From the NCBI GenBank assembly GCA_951828385.1, contig OX639973.1, positions 6,302,845-6,366,844 of the forward strand: 64,000 nucleotides of DNA. Direction: 5' to 3'. Position 1 is the first letter of the stretch, and every line of letters begins with the position of its first letter. A program made the position numbers and the translations under genes. This DNA is from an uncultured Poribacteria bacterium (GTDB taxonomy: Bacteria > Poribacteria > WGA-4E > WGA-3G). The notes beneath the pieces are model-generated. The model was not told the DNA's origin, did no database searches, and saw nothing but the letters and a program-made list of their open reading frames with translations. This document shows positions 55,728 through 63,878 of this stretch, one piece after another.

Positions 55728-56358
55728 AATGTAGTTCCAATCCCTGTTTTTCTTCGGAGACGATCTTCTCTATTTCCCGAGCCATTTTCTTGGATTTATG
55801 AGAACGTCGTCCGTAAAGTTTCGCACAAAATACAGTCATGATTTCCATTACATCTTGTGTGAGTTCTTCCTCAAAAGAAGGCTGCTCACCTTTGTTGATA
55901 ATGACAACCTCTATACCTTTGAGTTCACAGATACGAAAAACGATCTCTGCACCAAAGCGAAGGAGTCTGTCCTTATGTGTGATAACCAGACGCGACATTT
56001 GACCCTGCACCAGTAACTCAAGGAGGCGATGTAAGCCTTTCTTATGGTAATTCATGCCACTGCCGAAGTCTCTTATGATTTCAGTCTGCCACCCATTCTT
56101 ATTGCAAAACGCTTCAAGGACGGCATGCTGACGTTCTAAATCTTCCTTTTGATCCGAACTCGAGACGCGGGCATAAGCAATCGTCGGAGAGGACGAATCA
56201 TTGACACCAAGAAGTTCTGCTAAATCATACATACGTTGACCGCCGGGCGTCCGGTGAGAAGGCATCATCTTACCTTCCATTTCCCAGTTCCGAAGTGCCT
56301 GAACGGACACACCTAAGAGTTTAGCAGCTTCGCCAATCTTAACAAATCTGTTATTCAT
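55687..56358 (-). CDS. tnpA: IS607-family serine recombinase TnpA
   Basis: 223 residues from ATG 56358. A MerR-like helix-turn-helix (VKIGEAAKLLGVSVQALRNWEMEGK) is followed by the resolvase catalytic domain with the nucleophile Ser in YARVSSSDQKEDLERQ. Conserved Arg positions follow (THKDRLLRFG). A start 12 codons upstream would lie inside the promoter, so it is rejected. The -10 box ends six bases before the ATG, implying a leaderless transcript. Confidence 0.93.
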   Translation of the reverse strand: MNNRFVKIGEAAKLLGVSVQALRNWEMEGKMMPSHRTPGGQRMYDLAELLGVNDSSSPTIAYARVSSSDQKEDLERQHAVLEAFCNKNGWQTEIIRDFGSGMNYHKKGLHRLLELLVQGQMSRLVITHKDRLLRFGAEIVFRICELKGIEVVIINKGEQPSFEEELTQDVMEIMTVFCAKLYGRRSHKSKKMAREIEKIVSEEKQGLELHFGTPHTEDSPESE

Positions 56359-56364
56359 ACATAT

Positions 56365-56394
56365 ATTATAGCAGAAAAATAAAAGGTTTGTCAA
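56365..56394 (-). promoter_or_regulatory. Promoter of the IS607 tnpA gene
   Basis: On the minus strand consensus TTGACA (56394-56389), 18 bases and TATAAT (56370-56365), with the ATG at 56358. Confidence 0.7.
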
Positions 56395-56578
56395 GAAAAA
56401 AACTATATAACTTTGGATTTTATGAAGTGCTTATAGGTTTTAGTAGGTTTTAGCAGAAAATACCGAACTGCAACAAGCCCCTATAAACTGTTTCTGGAAT
56501 AGGTCGTGGTAGACCGCGTTGAATTATCCGGCGTATCTGCCTATTTCAATCGGTCTACCTTGTGAAGTGAACCCGATG

Positions 56579-57627
56579 CTACTCAAAAACATTTTCGATG
56601 TGGAGTGATTGAGCCATCTTCTGATTTTCGGTCTCTAATTTTTCACGACTCGCGATAACGCAAATCGAGGCTTTATCGTTGTTTGCCTCCAAAGTTTCGA
56701 GCAGCGCTCGTTTGACCGCCTTGGGTGTTGCGCGTCGGAGTTGTGCGTATCTTTCTTCGATGGTTTCTCGTGTTTGCCCAGTGAGGTAGTGTGTGAGAGC
56801 ATCGGTTGAGGCTTGACCGGGGCGGACTGTTTTTTGATAATCCGACGCTGTTGCAATAATCGCTCTATCAATGTCTGTCTGCGTCCACTCTACCTGTTTG
56901 ATATAGTCAGCGGTCTCTGCGAAAACATTGAGCGTCCGATCAATGTGTGGGTCAAAATGTGAACCTTGATAGATTAAGGATTCCAATGGGTTATATGAAA
57001 AAAACAGTTGTAGGCATTGCCTTTGAGCCGGATTTCGGGCAACATGTAATCAAACGTTAGAATATGTGAACCGATGGTTAAGAGGACTGAATCTATGTGC
57101 GAGTAGTATGGTGCTGGCATCACTTGTATGCAGTGCGCTATCTGAATAGGAACCGCCAATCCTTCGCGTGGTGGCGTATCAAAAGATTTAAAGCCTATTG
57201 GTGCTGCCGTTATCGGTGCGTCACGCATGTTGTTGATCCATTCTGCAAACTGCCCTTGAATCACCGCAAACGCTGCATCGGAACCGGTAAAACTGGCGGT
57301 CACACGACCTCGCACCAACAAGAAATCTCGTATCTGTTCGATGTGATCGCTAAGTTCTTCATAAGATTCATCAAAACGCTTGAGCAACATTTCACTCATG
57401 CGGAATTCGGGCAGCCCGAAGACGGTTTCTGAGAGATGTATCAGCCGTGCACCGCTCTGTTGATGTGCAAGTTCTATTGCCACTGCTCGCAATTCATCAA
57501 TGGGTGTGATGGCTTTCACTTCAAAGCCGTGAAGGTGTTGACCTGCTGAAAGGTTAACGGGTGGATGTTGGGAATCCGTGGTGTCTTGTCGGGATGCGTT
57601 GCGATCAATATTGCCTTTTGAATTCAT
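56579..57627 (-). pseudogene. M16C (presequence protease-like) metallopeptidase pseudogene
   Basis: From ATG 57627 (GGAGGTC site) the translation starts with the PreP-like entry AGQHLHGFEVKAITPIDELR and GARLIHLS. It then jumps to the C-terminal half (LPEFRMSEMLLKRFDESYEEL, ending IRLKGNAYNCFF), with the zinc-binding HxxEH region missing. At a run of seven T near 57000 the frame shifts; the other frame continues SYNPLESLIYQGSHFDPHID and VEWTQTDIDRAIIATASD. A large in-frame deletion plus a homopolymer frameshift leave a non-functional relic. Confidence 0.85.
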
Positions 57628-57724
57628 CTTGACCTCCAAGTTTTTGTATTTTAGGAATGCAAAATGGTTTCGGTCTGAGAGAAAGACAATTGCCTGCAGA
57701 CCGAAGTTGTCCAGACATATAGTA

Positions 57725-57766
57725 AAACTCATTATATCAATGATACATCATTGATATAATGAGTTT
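57725..57766. repeat. Near-perfect 42-base palindrome
   Basis: AAACTCATTATATCAATGAT and its exact complement flank the two bases AC. This 20-bp perfect inverted repeat is the longest tight palindrome noticed in the window. It lies upstream of the peptidase relic. No T run marks a terminator. Confidence 0.8.
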
Positions 57767-57845
57767 CCAAAGCATGCCTACCGGTAAATGTCTACGTATT
57801 TTCGCAGAACCGGTCAGATACGCTGTTTATATAGAGACCCCTAAC

Positions 57846-57888
57846 ATAAAAAAGACAGTGAAAATTTTGTATGGGATTCTCACTGTCT
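57846..57888 (-). terminator. Intrinsic terminator of the TAXI-family gene
   Basis: On the minus strand AGACAGTGA (57888-57880) pairs with TCACTGTCT (57861-57853) and is followed by a T run, about 110 bases after the stop at 57996. Confidence 0.65.
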
Positions 57889-57995
57889 GCTTTAGGCATA
57901 TAAAATGCACCCATTTGCAGCTCAATTATTAATAACGCGCTTTAGAGCCGAAAAGGGTGCATGATTTTGTGAAAATTATAAAAACGATGGAGGTT

Positions 57996-59003
57996 TTATT
58001 CGTTCCAGATACCAATTTCGCGGTAGAAACGGATCGCACCCGGATGAAAAGGTGTACCTACGTTTTTGACAATATTTGTCGGATTAATCGCTTTCCCAGC
58101 TTTATGTATCTTGACCACTTCTGCACGGTGTGTATATAGGGTTTTCGTGAATTCGTAAACGGTACTTTCATCGACCGTCTCGGCGGTAATCAAATGCATC
58201 GAACCCACGTTCATACTTGCGAACGGCTCTGTCTGCCCTTTATAACTATCCGCTGGGATGGTTATGGCGTTAAAGAAGGGGTACTTTTCAAAGAGTGATT
58301 GTTTCGCTGCTTCATCGAACGGAATGAAAAAGATGTCTTGAGACGTACTGGCTTGTATGACTGCTGGCGTTGGGATCGCACCCCCCATGAATGCTGCAGC
58401 AGCGGAACCGTCTGCTAACAGATCCTTCGCTCCGGTGTAAGTGCTGTTAAGCGGTGAAAAATCTTCGTAAGTGATCCCATGTGCGGACAATATCGGTTCA
58501 AGGAAATACTCAAAACCCGCGCCTGCGGGGCCAACGACAATTCGTTTGCCAGAAAAATCTTGGATTTTGCGGATACCAGAGGACTCCGCGGTAATAAACA
58601 GACCAACGTTGGGAGCAAGGGTCATAACGGCACGGATCGGATGTTCCGTTTTCCACGTGCCTTCGCCACGCACAGCAAAGTACGAGATCGCGGCGTTCGC
58701 AAGTGCAAACTCAAGCTCGCCGCTCACAAGGCGGCGGATATTTTCCTGTGTACCTTTCGTGCTTTCAGCGGTCACTTCCCAACCCGTTTCCGAAGTGTTA
58801 TCGGCAACTACGGCAGCGATCGCACCACCAACGATGAAAAATGCACCGCCCGTCGGGGCAGTTCCAATACTGATATGGACACGTTTGGCGGCTGCCTTCT
58901 CACCCTCAGCAGATTGACGTTTTTGGGCGTTATCGCACCCGAACCCGATGCTCAGAGCAAAGATAAGAGCGATAATGGATAGATAGGACGTGATTGATTT
59001 CAT
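57996..59003 (-). CDS. TAXI-family TRAP transporter solute-binding lipoprotein
   Basis: 335 residues. The lipoprotein signal ends at GFGCDNAQ (lipobox Cys23). The binding fold has ISIGTAPTGGAFFIVGGAIA, EVTAESTKGTQENIRRLVSGELEFALAN, GKRIVVGPAGAGFEYFLEPIL and GAKDLLADGSAAAAFMGG, diagnostic of TAXI proteins. These bind organic or amino acids (for example glutamate-like ligands) for the TRAP permease. No fused DctQM permease gene is adjacent, so the membrane partner must be elsewhere. Confidence 0.9.
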   Translation of the reverse strand: MKSITSYLSIIALIFALSIGFGCDNAQKRQSAEGEKAAAKRVHISIGTAPTGGAFFIVGGAIAAVVADNTSETGWEVTAESTKGTQENIRRLVSGELEFALANAAISYFAVRGEGTWKTEHPIRAVMTLAPNVGLFITAESSGIRKIQDFSGKRIVVGPAGAGFEYFLEPILSAHGITYEDFSPLNSTYTGAKDLLADGSAAAAFMGGAIPTPAVIQASTSQDIFFIPFDEAAKQSLFEKYPFFNAITIPADSYKGQTEPFASMNVGSMHLITAETVDESTVYEFTKTLYTHRAEVVKIHKAGKAINPTNIVKNVGTPFHPGAIRFYREIGIWNE

Positions 59004-59039
59004 GGGATTCTCCTATAGATATGTGGCGCGCGTTCTATA

Positions 59040-60302
59040 TTAATCGAGCGATATCTCAGGCGGCAGTGGACACATTTCCGCCATCGCCGGGAAGATGTGT
59101 GTTACGTCTTTTCTAAACACATCACCGCTCAGAATGTCAACGATACCCCCCTGATGTTCCGGGTATTCTGATAGAAACCGCGCAAAGCTGAATTCTTTTG
59201 TATAAAAAGCGTAAACAAGTTTCCGAAACGCCTCCATTCCGTCCACAAACGCCGGTCCAAAACTCCCAAGCTGCACTTCGGAAAAATCGTTTTTTTCAAA
59301 GGCTTCAATGATGGCATCCGCCGCCATCTCCCCAGATTTGAGTGCCAAAAACAGTCCGGTGGAGTAGACCGGATCCAAAAATCCGAAGGCATCGCCTACC
59401 AACACCCAGTGATTGCCTGCGATACGGCTGGCGCGGTAAGAAAAATCTTTAGTCGTTTGGATCGGAAGCAGCTGCTTCGCACTTTCAAGCCGTTGCTTCA
59501 GGGGTAGGCATTTATTGAGTTCTTCGGCGAAGATTTTCTGGGTGTCGAGTTTGCCGTTAGCCTCTCTTCGGTTTTGAAGCAGATAGTCCAACGCACCTAC
59601 AACGCCGATACTTGTGCGGTTATATGGCAACGGGATTGACCAGAACCAAGAATCTTTATCTTCGGTGTGTAAAATAAGTGTCGCCCCCTCGTCGATACCT
59701 TCGTCTCTATGACCCCCTTCATAGTGCGTGAAAAGCGATGCCATTTTGAGGTTCGGTTCTATTGTGTTCAGCTTCAGCTGCTTACCGATGAGCGACCGCT
59801 GCCCAGTAGAATCGACAATGACGGTTGCATGAAGGGTTTCGCGGGTGCCGTCTGTGTGCTGTGTAACAACACCGGTTGCGGTGTCGCCTTCAAAAAGCAC
59901 TTCGCGCACGCCGACCCCGCGGCGGACTTCAACGCCTTTCTCTTTCGCATTGTCCAAGAGCATCTGATCGAACTCACTCCGTAGGACCTGCCAAGTGACA
60001 GCACTTTCATGTGGATTGGTTTGGAAGAAGTAGAACGGCGTGGAACCTTTACCTGAGCGTGAATAGAACTGCACACTGTACTTCTGTGGGAAATGGCTTG
60101 CCCGCAGTTTTTCGAGCATACCGAGGCGTTTGAAAGTCCAATATGTAGCCGGAATCAGCGATTCGCCGATTTTGAATTGCGGTGTCGTCGCCCGTTCAAG
60201 CAGCAGCACGCGATGCCCGTGTTCAGCAACAAGTGTCGCGACAGTGCTGCCAGCAGGCCCGCCCCCGATAACAATGGTGTCGTAGGTGTGGTGTGTGTTC
60301 AT
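59040..60302 (-). CDS. Flavin-dependent oxidoreductase of the tryptophan halogenase-like family
   Basis: 420 residues. FAD binding motif IVIGGGPAGSTVATLVAEHGHRVLLLER (residues 10-37), GESLIPATYWTFKRLGM, then WFWSIP at 219-224, which fits the WxWxIP motif of flavin-dependent halogenases. VLVGDAFGFLDPVYSTGLFLAL is the second FAD site. The motif also occurs in non-halogenating relatives, so the reaction is not settled; a Lys in HFPQKYSVQF (K74) sits where the halogenase active-site Lys might lie. It lies 36 bases upstream of the TAXI gene on the same strand. Confidence 0.8.
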   Translation of the reverse strand: MNTHHTYDTIVIGGGPAGSTVATLVAEHGHRVLLLERATTPQFKIGESLIPATYWTFKRLGMLEKLRASHFPQKYSVQFYSRSGKGSTPFYFFQTNPHESAVTWQVLRSEFDQMLLDNAKEKGVEVRRGVGVREVLFEGDTATGVVTQHTDGTRETLHATVIVDSTGQRSLIGKQLKLNTIEPNLKMASLFTHYEGGHRDEGIDEGATLILHTEDKDSWFWSIPLPYNRTSIGVVGALDYLLQNRREANGKLDTQKIFAEELNKCLPLKQRLESAKQLLPIQTTKDFSYRASRIAGNHWVLVGDAFGFLDPVYSTGLFLALKSGEMAADAIIEAFEKNDFSEVQLGSFGPAFVDGMEAFRKLVYAFYTKEFSFARFLSEYPEHQGGIVDILSGDVFRKDVTHIFPAMAEMCPLPPEISLD

Positions 60303-60334
60303 CTATGTTCTGTAAGGGAAGTCTCTTTGAATTA

Positions 60335-60547
60335 TCAAGGATCCAGATCAATCTGCCGCTTTTTCGTCCCTGGCTTGGTGGGTTCAGGCTTCTCGGATGG
60401 TGGATCCACGAATTTGTATTTGCCAGACTTCCAGTATTCTCTTTCTAATGCTTGATAGTGAGCAATCAGTTTGTTAACATCATGATTAAATCGTGCGGAG
60501 ATTTTCTGTCGAATTCTGCGAATTTCATCAATTTCATAGTCTGCCAT
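60335..60547 (-). CDS. Small PIN-linked family protein, copy C
   Basis: 70 residues beginning ADYEIDEIRRIRQKISARFNHDVNKLIAHYQALEREYWKSGKYKFVD, with a Pro/Lys-rich tail. The ATG at 60547 lies directly after CGACTAAA, and the preceding bases resemble the last codons of the PIN gene (LGV-D-stop). This copy seems to have been duplicated with a piece of the PIN 3' end. No signal or membrane segment. Function unknown. Confidence 0.65.
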   Translation of the reverse strand: MADYEIDEIRRIRQKISARFNHDVNKLIAHYQALEREYWKSGKYKFVDPPSEKPEPTKPGTKKRQIDLDP

Positions 60548-60744
60548 TTTAGTCGCCAACTCCTAAACAAATAGCCTCCGAGCCTTTAGAGGTCAAAGAA
60601 AGCGATTTAGATCCATTCAATTCCCTAAAAAATGCTCCAAATTTCAAACCGATTTAGGATAGCAAAAACCTAAAAATCCGCGTAATCCGCGTAATCCGTG
60701 TAATCCGCGATTCAGACAATTCTACAAAGTAGACGAAGCATTAG

Positions 60745-60942
60745 TCAATCTGTTGCTTTTTTATCTGCTGGTTTCGGGATTTTAGGTTTCTCTGGCGGCA
60801 AATCCGCAAATTTGTACCCTGCCTTCCGGAATTCTTCATCCAATGCTCGGTAGTAAGCCCCTAATTTTTCGGCATCGTGGTCAAACCGCGCTGAAATTTC
60901 CCGTCGAATTCTATGAATTTCGTCAAGTTCGTAGTCTGCCAT
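60745..60942 (-). CDS. Small PIN-linked family protein, copy B
   Basis: 65 residues: ADYELDEIHRIRREISARFDHDAEKLGAYYRALDEEFRKAGYKFADLPPEKP and a short Lys-rich end. The start is embedded in ACTAAATG, again a stop codon touching the start. It is more diverged from copies A and C than those are from each other. A TnpB relic lies between it and copy A. Likely role inferred only from context: partner of a PIN ribonuclease. Confidence 0.65.
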   Translation of the reverse strand: MADYELDEIHRIRREISARFDHDAEKLGAYYRALDEEFRKAGYKFADLPPEKPKIPKPADKKATD

Positions 60943-60982
60943 TTAGTTTTTGTCTCCTATTAGGACAAAATACCAATCTTGA

Positions 60983-61060
60983 CATCGCCATGATGTCCTG
61001 GTCGTGCGGTGCACCACAGTTAGGGCACGTCCACTGCCTATCGGAAACCCGACAAACGAG
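60983..61060 (-). pseudogene. Relic of a TnpB zinc-ribbon end
   Basis: The minus-strand translation RVSDRQWTCPNCGAPHDQDIMAM matches the C-terminal CPxCG-x-x-HDRDxNA pattern of TnpB. Nothing before or after is intact. It sits between two small-protein copies, which marks a former IS200/IS605-type insertion there. Confidence 0.6.
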
Positions 61061-61113
61061 GGGTTGCGTGCGCGGTTGACTCGGATTTATCTGGAAAACA
61101 GAAAATTCACTAA

Positions 61114-61314
61114 TCAATCCGCAGCTTCTTCTTCCTTCGACTTCGCTGCTTTCGGTTTCTCCGATGGTGGATCCACAAATTTATATTTGCCAGACTTCCG
61201 GTATTCCTGCTCTAATGCTTGGTAGTGTGCGATCAGTTTGTCGATATCATGATCAAATCGTGCGGCGATTTCCCGCCGAATTCTGCGAATTTCATCAATT
61301 TCATAGTCTGCCAT
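61114..61314 (-). CDS. Small PIN-linked family protein, copy A
   Basis: 66 residues: ADYEIDEIRRIRREIAARFDHDIDKLIAHYQALEQEYRKSGKYKFVD, then a Lys/Glu/Ala tail. The ATG at 61314 follows the PIN stop with one base between (TAA-A-ATG). Two long helices with alternating Arg and Glu are predicted. It is nearly identical to copy C in the first 50 residues. By position and coupling it is a candidate antitoxin of the PIN protein, unproven. Confidence 0.7.
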   Translation of the reverse strand: MADYEIDEIRRIRREIAARFDHDIDKLIAHYQALEQEYRKSGKYKFVDPPSEKPKAAKSKEEEAAD

Positions 61315-61315
61315 T

Positions 61316-61804
61316 TTAGTCGTCAACTCCTAAATAATTGAGGGGGGTCGCTAATTCCGGTGTCGGTAAGCCGAGTTCTTGATTTATCTGCCGGATGCGA
61401 TGAGTTTTGTTAAGGTTCGCAATATGTTTATAATTCCACGTTAGAAGAGCATCTACATTATAAAACGAGGCAATTGCCAAATGCAGGGCATCCCCAAAAG
61501 GATCTTGAGGCATTATTAACCTATCAATATAGATTTGTGTAATGCGGCGAATTCTTGGGGAGATTGACAAAATCTCCAAGTTTTCCACTAAGTCAATCCG
61601 GTCTTGGGTTTTTTCGCCTCTGCCGTCACTGAGTTCCTCAATAACAGCTAAACTTGAAACGAGAGTAAATTGGTCAGCGTATTGGGTCCACCATTTTCGT
61701 GTCCAACTTTGCATAGCGCGGGATTCAATATCTGTGCGTAATGTATAATAGAAACTCGGAATTGACGTTTCAATGTAGACACGATATTGTGTTTCGTTAT
61801 TCAA
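61316..61804 (-). CDS. PIN-domain protein (VapC-like putative ribonuclease)
   Basis: 162 residues. YIETSIPSFYYT gives an acidic residue (Glu) where most PIN domains have the first Asp, followed by VIEELSDG, then DPFGDALHLAIASFYNVDALLTWNYKHIANL with the later Asp residues. This matches the PIN subclass that starts with ExSxxS. Such enzymes cut RNA with metal ions and often act as toxins. A TTG start follows GGAG by ten bases. It is followed at once by the small-protein copy A and preceded by a BrnA-like gene. Confidence 0.82.
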   Translation of the reverse strand: MNNETQYRVYIETSIPSFYYTLRTDIESRAMQSWTRKWWTQYADQFTLVSSLAVIEELSDGRGEKTQDRIDLVENLEILSISPRIRRITQIYIDRLIMPQDPFGDALHLAIASFYNVDALLTWNYKHIANLNKTHRIRQINQELGLPTPELATPLNYLGVDD

Positions 61805-61857
61805 TAATTATAGTCTCCAAAGATTTAGATGTCAAGATAAGCAGATCATTCGTCGAT

Positions 61858-62091
61858 TTACCTATTTGCTTCCATATAGGTTCGAAGCACTGTATTTATC
61901 CGAGCGTGGTAATCTTGACCTTGTCCCTTGAACCATTCCAAGATTTCTTGCTCAATCTGAGGGTGATTTTCTGGGACAATCCGCTGGGCATTTTCCCAAA
62001 ACTCATCATCAAGTTCGGGGATCTCTGATGTATCAATCGTGTCATCAGGCAGGTTCTCAATTTCAGAAAGTCGTGTTTTTGAAAGCCTCAT
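61858..62091 (-). CDS. BrnA-like antitoxin (orphan)
   Basis: 77 residues from the ATG at 62091. An acidic N-terminus (DTSEIPELDDEFWENAQR) precedes the BrnA end ILEWFKGQGQDYHARINTVLRTYMEA, a ribbon-helix-helix-like DNA-binding segment. BrnA normally follows a BrnT toxin gene, and none is visible here. It could instead serve as regulator for the PIN gene 53 bases downstream. An ATG five codons further up is also possible. Confidence 0.72.
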   Translation of the reverse strand: MRLSKTRLSEIENLPDDTIDTSEIPELDDEFWENAQRIVPENHPQIEQEILEWFKGQGQDYHARINTVLRTYMEANR

Positions 62092-62149
62092 GATATTCTC
62101 TTGCATTATAACACAATTCAAAGGAATCCGTAAGTCTTAATTGGTGAAC

Positions 62150-62216
62150 AAACGGTGGTGCGTGATTTCAATGTACTGCGTCCCACGCGCAATGAATTGC
62201 GCTACTACGAACCGGA
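62150..62216. repeat. Dispersed GCGCAATGAATTGCGCTACTACGAACC repeat
   Basis: A palindromic GCGCAATGAATTGCGC core followed by CTACTACGAACC corresponds to the right end of the unit at 2843-2905. Other sequence in the 62092-62225 gap is featureless. Confidence 0.6.
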
Positions 62217-62225
62217 GTATATTTT

Positions 62226-63476
62226 TCACGAAACCCGTTCATCGGTGAAGCGTTTTGATTTGAGCTCATATCTTGGCAATGTTCCGAGTGGCACCGGTTT
62301 TACGATGGCGCGTAAACCTAACTCGTCTCGGATCGCAGCAGCAACAGCAGTGGCAGTCTCATGAGGATGCGGGTTTGTAGATTCAATCTGAATTTCAAGT
62401 TCATCAAGTGTGTCTGTTCCATAAACACGACCAGCAAACTCTTGGATCTCTGGGAACTTGAGGATAATGTTTTCAAGCGTCGCAGGGTATACGTTCAGAC
62501 CGCGAATGATGAGCGCGTTATCTATCCGTCCGATAACACCACCGTCAAGCACGCGGCTCTCTCTACCACATTCACACCGTTCCGATTTGAGTTTAACGTA
62601 GTCTCCTGTCCGATAGCGGATAACAGGCATACCGACGCGCCCTAAATTGGTAATTACTAATTCGCCTTCGTCTGCCGGATCGCCTGTTTCTGTATCAAGT
62701 ACTTCACAGATAAACTCGTCTTCGTTGAGATGGATCCCTGCTTGCGGTTCGCACATCACACCCCAGGCACCAACTTCCGTTGCACCAGTGTGGTCGTAGG
62801 CACGCGCACCCCAACGGGTTTCAATCCGTTCTTTTGTTGCCGGTAGACTCGCGCCCGGTTCACCTGCATGGAGGGTGACCCGCACTGAAGACGCTTCGCT
62901 AAGATTGATGCCATCTTGTTCGGCGACTTCGGCAAGCCGCAATGCGTATGTTGGTGTGGCAATGAGTACCGTTATATCGTTGCTGAGGATGGCACGTATC
63001 CGCTGCTCAGAGGTCATACCACCGTTCGGAATTGTGAGTGCGCCGAGCTGCTGCGCACCGTGATAGGCACTCCAGAAACCGATAAAAGGACCGAACGAAA
63101 AGGCGATCATGAGTCGATCCGCTGAGGTCACGCCTGCGCCGCGATAGATTTCACCCCAACATTTTCCCCACCAGTCCCACGATTCCGCTGTATCTAACCA
63201 TCGCAACGGCGCACCCGTTGTGCCTGAGGTGCGGTGGAGGCAGGTATACTGCGCCAGTGGAAAGGTGAGGTTTGTACCGTAGGGCGGATGCGAGACCTGA
63301 TCTGCGCTGAGTTCTTCCTTTGTTGTAAAAGGCAGCTGCTGGTAATCCGTCAGTGTTTGCACATCGTTTGGATCTGTAATCCCAGCCTCGGTGAGTTTCC
63401 GCTGATAGAAAACATTTGTTTCTAATACTGGGGCAAGCATCTCACGGAGGCGGTGTAATTGTGTTTGTATCTCCAT
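62226..63476 (-). CDS. Phenylacetate-CoA ligase-like AMP-forming enzyme
   Basis: 416 residues with the adenylate-forming motif LHRTSGTTGAPLRW (P-loop, about residue 80-93), YDHTGATEVGAWG, LVITNLGRVGMPVIRYRTGDYV and GRIDNALIIRGLNVYPATLENII near the end. It resembles the PaaK branch, which activates aryl or other carboxylic acids with ATP and CoA. Somewhat shorter than PaaK (about 430-440). No paa catabolic genes are nearby, so the substrate is open. Confidence 0.88.
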   Translation of the reverse strand: MEIQTQLHRLREMLAPVLETNVFYQRKLTEAGITDPNDVQTLTDYQQLPFTTKEELSADQVSHPPYGTNLTFPLAQYTCLHRTSGTTGAPLRWLDTAESWDWWGKCWGEIYRGAGVTSADRLMIAFSFGPFIGFWSAYHGAQQLGALTIPNGGMTSEQRIRAILSNDITVLIATPTYALRLAEVAEQDGINLSEASSVRVTLHAGEPGASLPATKERIETRWGARAYDHTGATEVGAWGVMCEPQAGIHLNEDEFICEVLDTETGDPADEGELVITNLGRVGMPVIRYRTGDYVKLKSERCECGRESRVLDGGVIGRIDNALIIRGLNVYPATLENIILKFPEIQEFAGRVYGTDTLDELEIQIESTNPHPHETATAVAAAIRDELGLRAIVKPVPLGTLPRYELKSKRFTDERVS

Positions 63477-63524
63477 ATTTCTTGAGTTTAATTAGTGGAA
63501 GTATAGTTGGTGTAGTATAGTCGA

Positions 63525-63878
63525 TTAAAGTCCTCGGCGAATTCTAACCCTTCCGGGTGAAATAACACTGAAAGCTTCCTGCAATTCATCCTCGTAATTC
63601 GCCAAGACGGTTGAAACACTTGTTGCTTTTGCTGGCAAAGATAAACCCGAAAGACGAATAAGCACTACACCCATGTGTACTAATCCTTGACGAAAAACGA
63701 GTTCACCAAAGTCTTTATCTTCGGTAAGTAGTAGGGCACGGTTTAAGTTAGCTTGATGCAGTACTTCCTCGTCTTCAATACTTGGAGCAAATTCAGCAAT
63801 ATATAACACGTTATGACCATTTTGCCGAAGTGTCTCCACAATTGACTTACCGATGCTCTCGTCCGCAAGTAAATTCAT
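63525..63878 (-). CDS. DUF5615 PIN-like toxin
   Basis: 117 residues: LLADESIGKSIVETLRQNGHNVLYIAE is the DUF5615 opening, and ALLLTEDKDFGELVF holds the conserved Asp residues, followed by VVLIRL. Proteins of this family are PIN-like putative nucleases paired with DUF433 antitoxins, exactly as here, with an ATGA overlap to the gene upstream. Confidence 0.85.
   Translation of the reverse strand: MNLLADESIGKSIVETLRQNGHNVLYIAEFAPSIEDEEVLHQANLNRALLLTEDKDFGELVFRQGLVHMGVVLIRLSGLSLPAKATSVSTVLANYEDELQEAFSVISPGRVRIRRGL

Larger units (their letters stand above)
54490..56455. mobile_element. IS607-type element (serine recombinase tnpA plus tnpB)
   Basis: The two genes run on the minus strand with a 41-base overlap. 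The ends are inferred from matching subterminal AAAACCTATAA words near 54498-54508 and 56430-56450, the latter with a tandem AAAACCTA. Exact ends are not fixed because IS607 elements make no clear target duplication. Confidence 0.7.

Noticed and set aside
60923-61117. Minus frame as a zinc-finger protein gene
   Set aside because: The CPNCG segment matches the TnpB end and the rest is unrelated, so it is a transposon relic and not a gene.
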